Origin: Lysobacteraceae bacterium
GTDB lineage: Bacteria > Pseudomonadota > Gammaproteobacteria > Xanthomonadales > BQJN01
DNA length: 64,000 nt
NCBI GenBank assembly: GCA_021604725.1
Contig: BQJN01000002.1
Location: 19,241-83,240 of the forward strand
Direction of reading: 5' to 3'
A program made the translations under genes and the position numbers. The notes beneath the pieces are model-generated. The model did not search any database. It worked only from the letters and a program-made list of their open reading frames with translations, and was not told the origin of the DNA. Positions 63,283 through 64,000 of the stretch are shown in pieces. Numbering within the stretch: position 1 is the first letter of the stretch; every line of letters starts with the position of its first letter.

Positions 63283-64000
63283 TTAGCCAATCTCAAAACT
63301 CATCAGTTCGACAGGCACGGTCATGCAATCGACGGCTGCGTCGTTGTCGAGGACCAGCAATGAGGCGCTGGCGGTGTTGCCTACGCCTACCAGGTTGCCG
63401 ACGGCATCGACCTGGATGTCAATGGCAGTGGCGGCGGCCATGCCGGAGCCCGCTCCAAGGTCGGTCAGTGTGGTTTGGTTGACGCGGACGTGACCGGTGA
63501 CGCCTAGACCGGCCAAGCCTGCGAAGGTTGAAAGGTCAATGTCGACAGCGGCCGAGCCGTTGGCGCCGGCCAAAATGGACACGCCCAACACGTTTACACT
63601 GAGGTTGGTAATGGAGGTCGTTGCCGCTTCTGTAAGATCGTTTGTACCCCCTGCACCACAAGCACCGGTGACACTGGACGAGTTGGATAACGCGTCGGCG
63701 GTTACGGTCAGAAGGTCGGGCAATACGCCGGTGAGGTCGACCAGAACGTCAAGGTTAGTGAGGCTGCCGGTGGAGTGATGTTGATCCGTGGCGTCGACAA
63801 AGCTGGTGGATACCGAGAAGACATTATCACCGGCTATGATACTTCCGAAACTACCAAGTGTGGCCATCGCGCCAAGGTCTACCGCCAGATCGTCATCAGT
63901 AGTATCTGTGTCGACCCCGGCTAAACTGACAGCCGGTGTCGGGCCTACCTCCACGCCCGCGCCAACGGTGCCTACTATGATCCCGCCAGTATCGGCCAGG
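63283..64000 (-). CDS. surface protein, 3' part, running off the window edge
   Basis: An open frame of at least 239 codons from beyond 64000 to TAA at 63283; the visible first codon is not the true start (a GTG at 63954 is internal and upstream codons stay open to the edge). The product is low-complexity, threonine/glycine/valine-rich (GTVGAGVEVGPTPAVSLAGV, VSTSFVDATDQHHSTGSLTN) with no charged core, and ends VPVELMSFEIG. That PVELMSFE ending is typical of proteins that precede an IPTL-type tail, but here the frame stops directly after it. Probably a large exported repetitive protein. Confidence 0.65.
   Translation of the reverse strand, partial: LADTGGIIVGTVGAGVEVGPTPAVSLAGVDTDTTDDDLAVDLGAMATLGSFGSIIAGDNVFSVSTSFVDATDQHHSTGSLTNLDVLVDLTGVLPDLLTVTADALSNSSSVTGACGAGGTNDLTEAATTSITNLSVNVLGVSILAGANGSAAVDIDLSTFAGLAGLGVTGHVRVNQTTLTDLGAGSGMAAATAIDIQVDAVGNLVGVGNTASASLLVLDNDAAVDCMTVPVELMSFEIG

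Overview
The window looks like chromosome of a gammaproteobacterium, probably of the Xanthomonadales/Lysobacterales or a nearby marine lineage. This rests on housekeeping genes (ftsY divergent from rsmD, mutY-yggX, qmcA-nfeD, pepQ, alkB, a tRNA-Thr), a C-terminal sorting-type tail on a surface protein, many exported proteins and lipoproteins, and dense small dispersed repeats. The genus cannot be settled from sequence alone.

Layout. 1-2340: an accessory patch with a DUF6338-type membrane protein and a translationally coupled HEPN + putative AbiC-type membrane protein pair, a plausible phage-defence unit. 2341-3312: gene-free DNA full of short hairpins. 3313-5239: two adjacent genes, each split by a copy of the same ~266-bp MITE-like element in opposite orientation; removing each copy plus a 2-bp duplication restores an open frame in both genes. 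5375-6820: beta-propeller surface protein. 7362-11661: RND efflux pair. 11969-15740: MFS transporter, OprB-like porin and exported ureohydrolase. 15842-26610: TPR regulator, outer-membrane proteins, three related exported amidohydrolases, an AraC regulator and a SemiSWEET, suggesting a scavenging/catabolic locus. 26858-33447: periplasmic protein, CDF-like protein, giant AsmA-like protein and LssY-domain lipoprotein in one operon. 33545-38695: envelope lipoproteins, MORN protein, YggX, MutY, a candidate structured RNA, FtsY and RsmD. 38711-39353: 231-bp tandem array. 39437-48912: M28 peptidase, Ser/Thr kinase-TPR, NSS transporter, PLD lipoprotein, MgtC and a two-gene unknown operon. 49060-49770: seven-copy 105-bp tandem array. 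49785-58622: glycosyltransferase, PepQ, CBS protein, DUF6498-TelA-XpaC operon, a 26-aa lipoprotein, AlkB, QmcA-NfeD. 58823-62104: giant BNR-type exported protein. 62373-64000: nuclease-like protein, tRNA-Thr and the 3' part of a surface protein running off the right edge.

The strongest unexplained signals are the paired MITE insertions with exact gene reconstruction, a hairpin family with a constant core and covarying arms scattered over the window, the HEPN/AbiC-type pair, and a multi-hairpin candidate RNA between mutY and ftsY. All functional names are family-level judgements made by reading; no database search was run.
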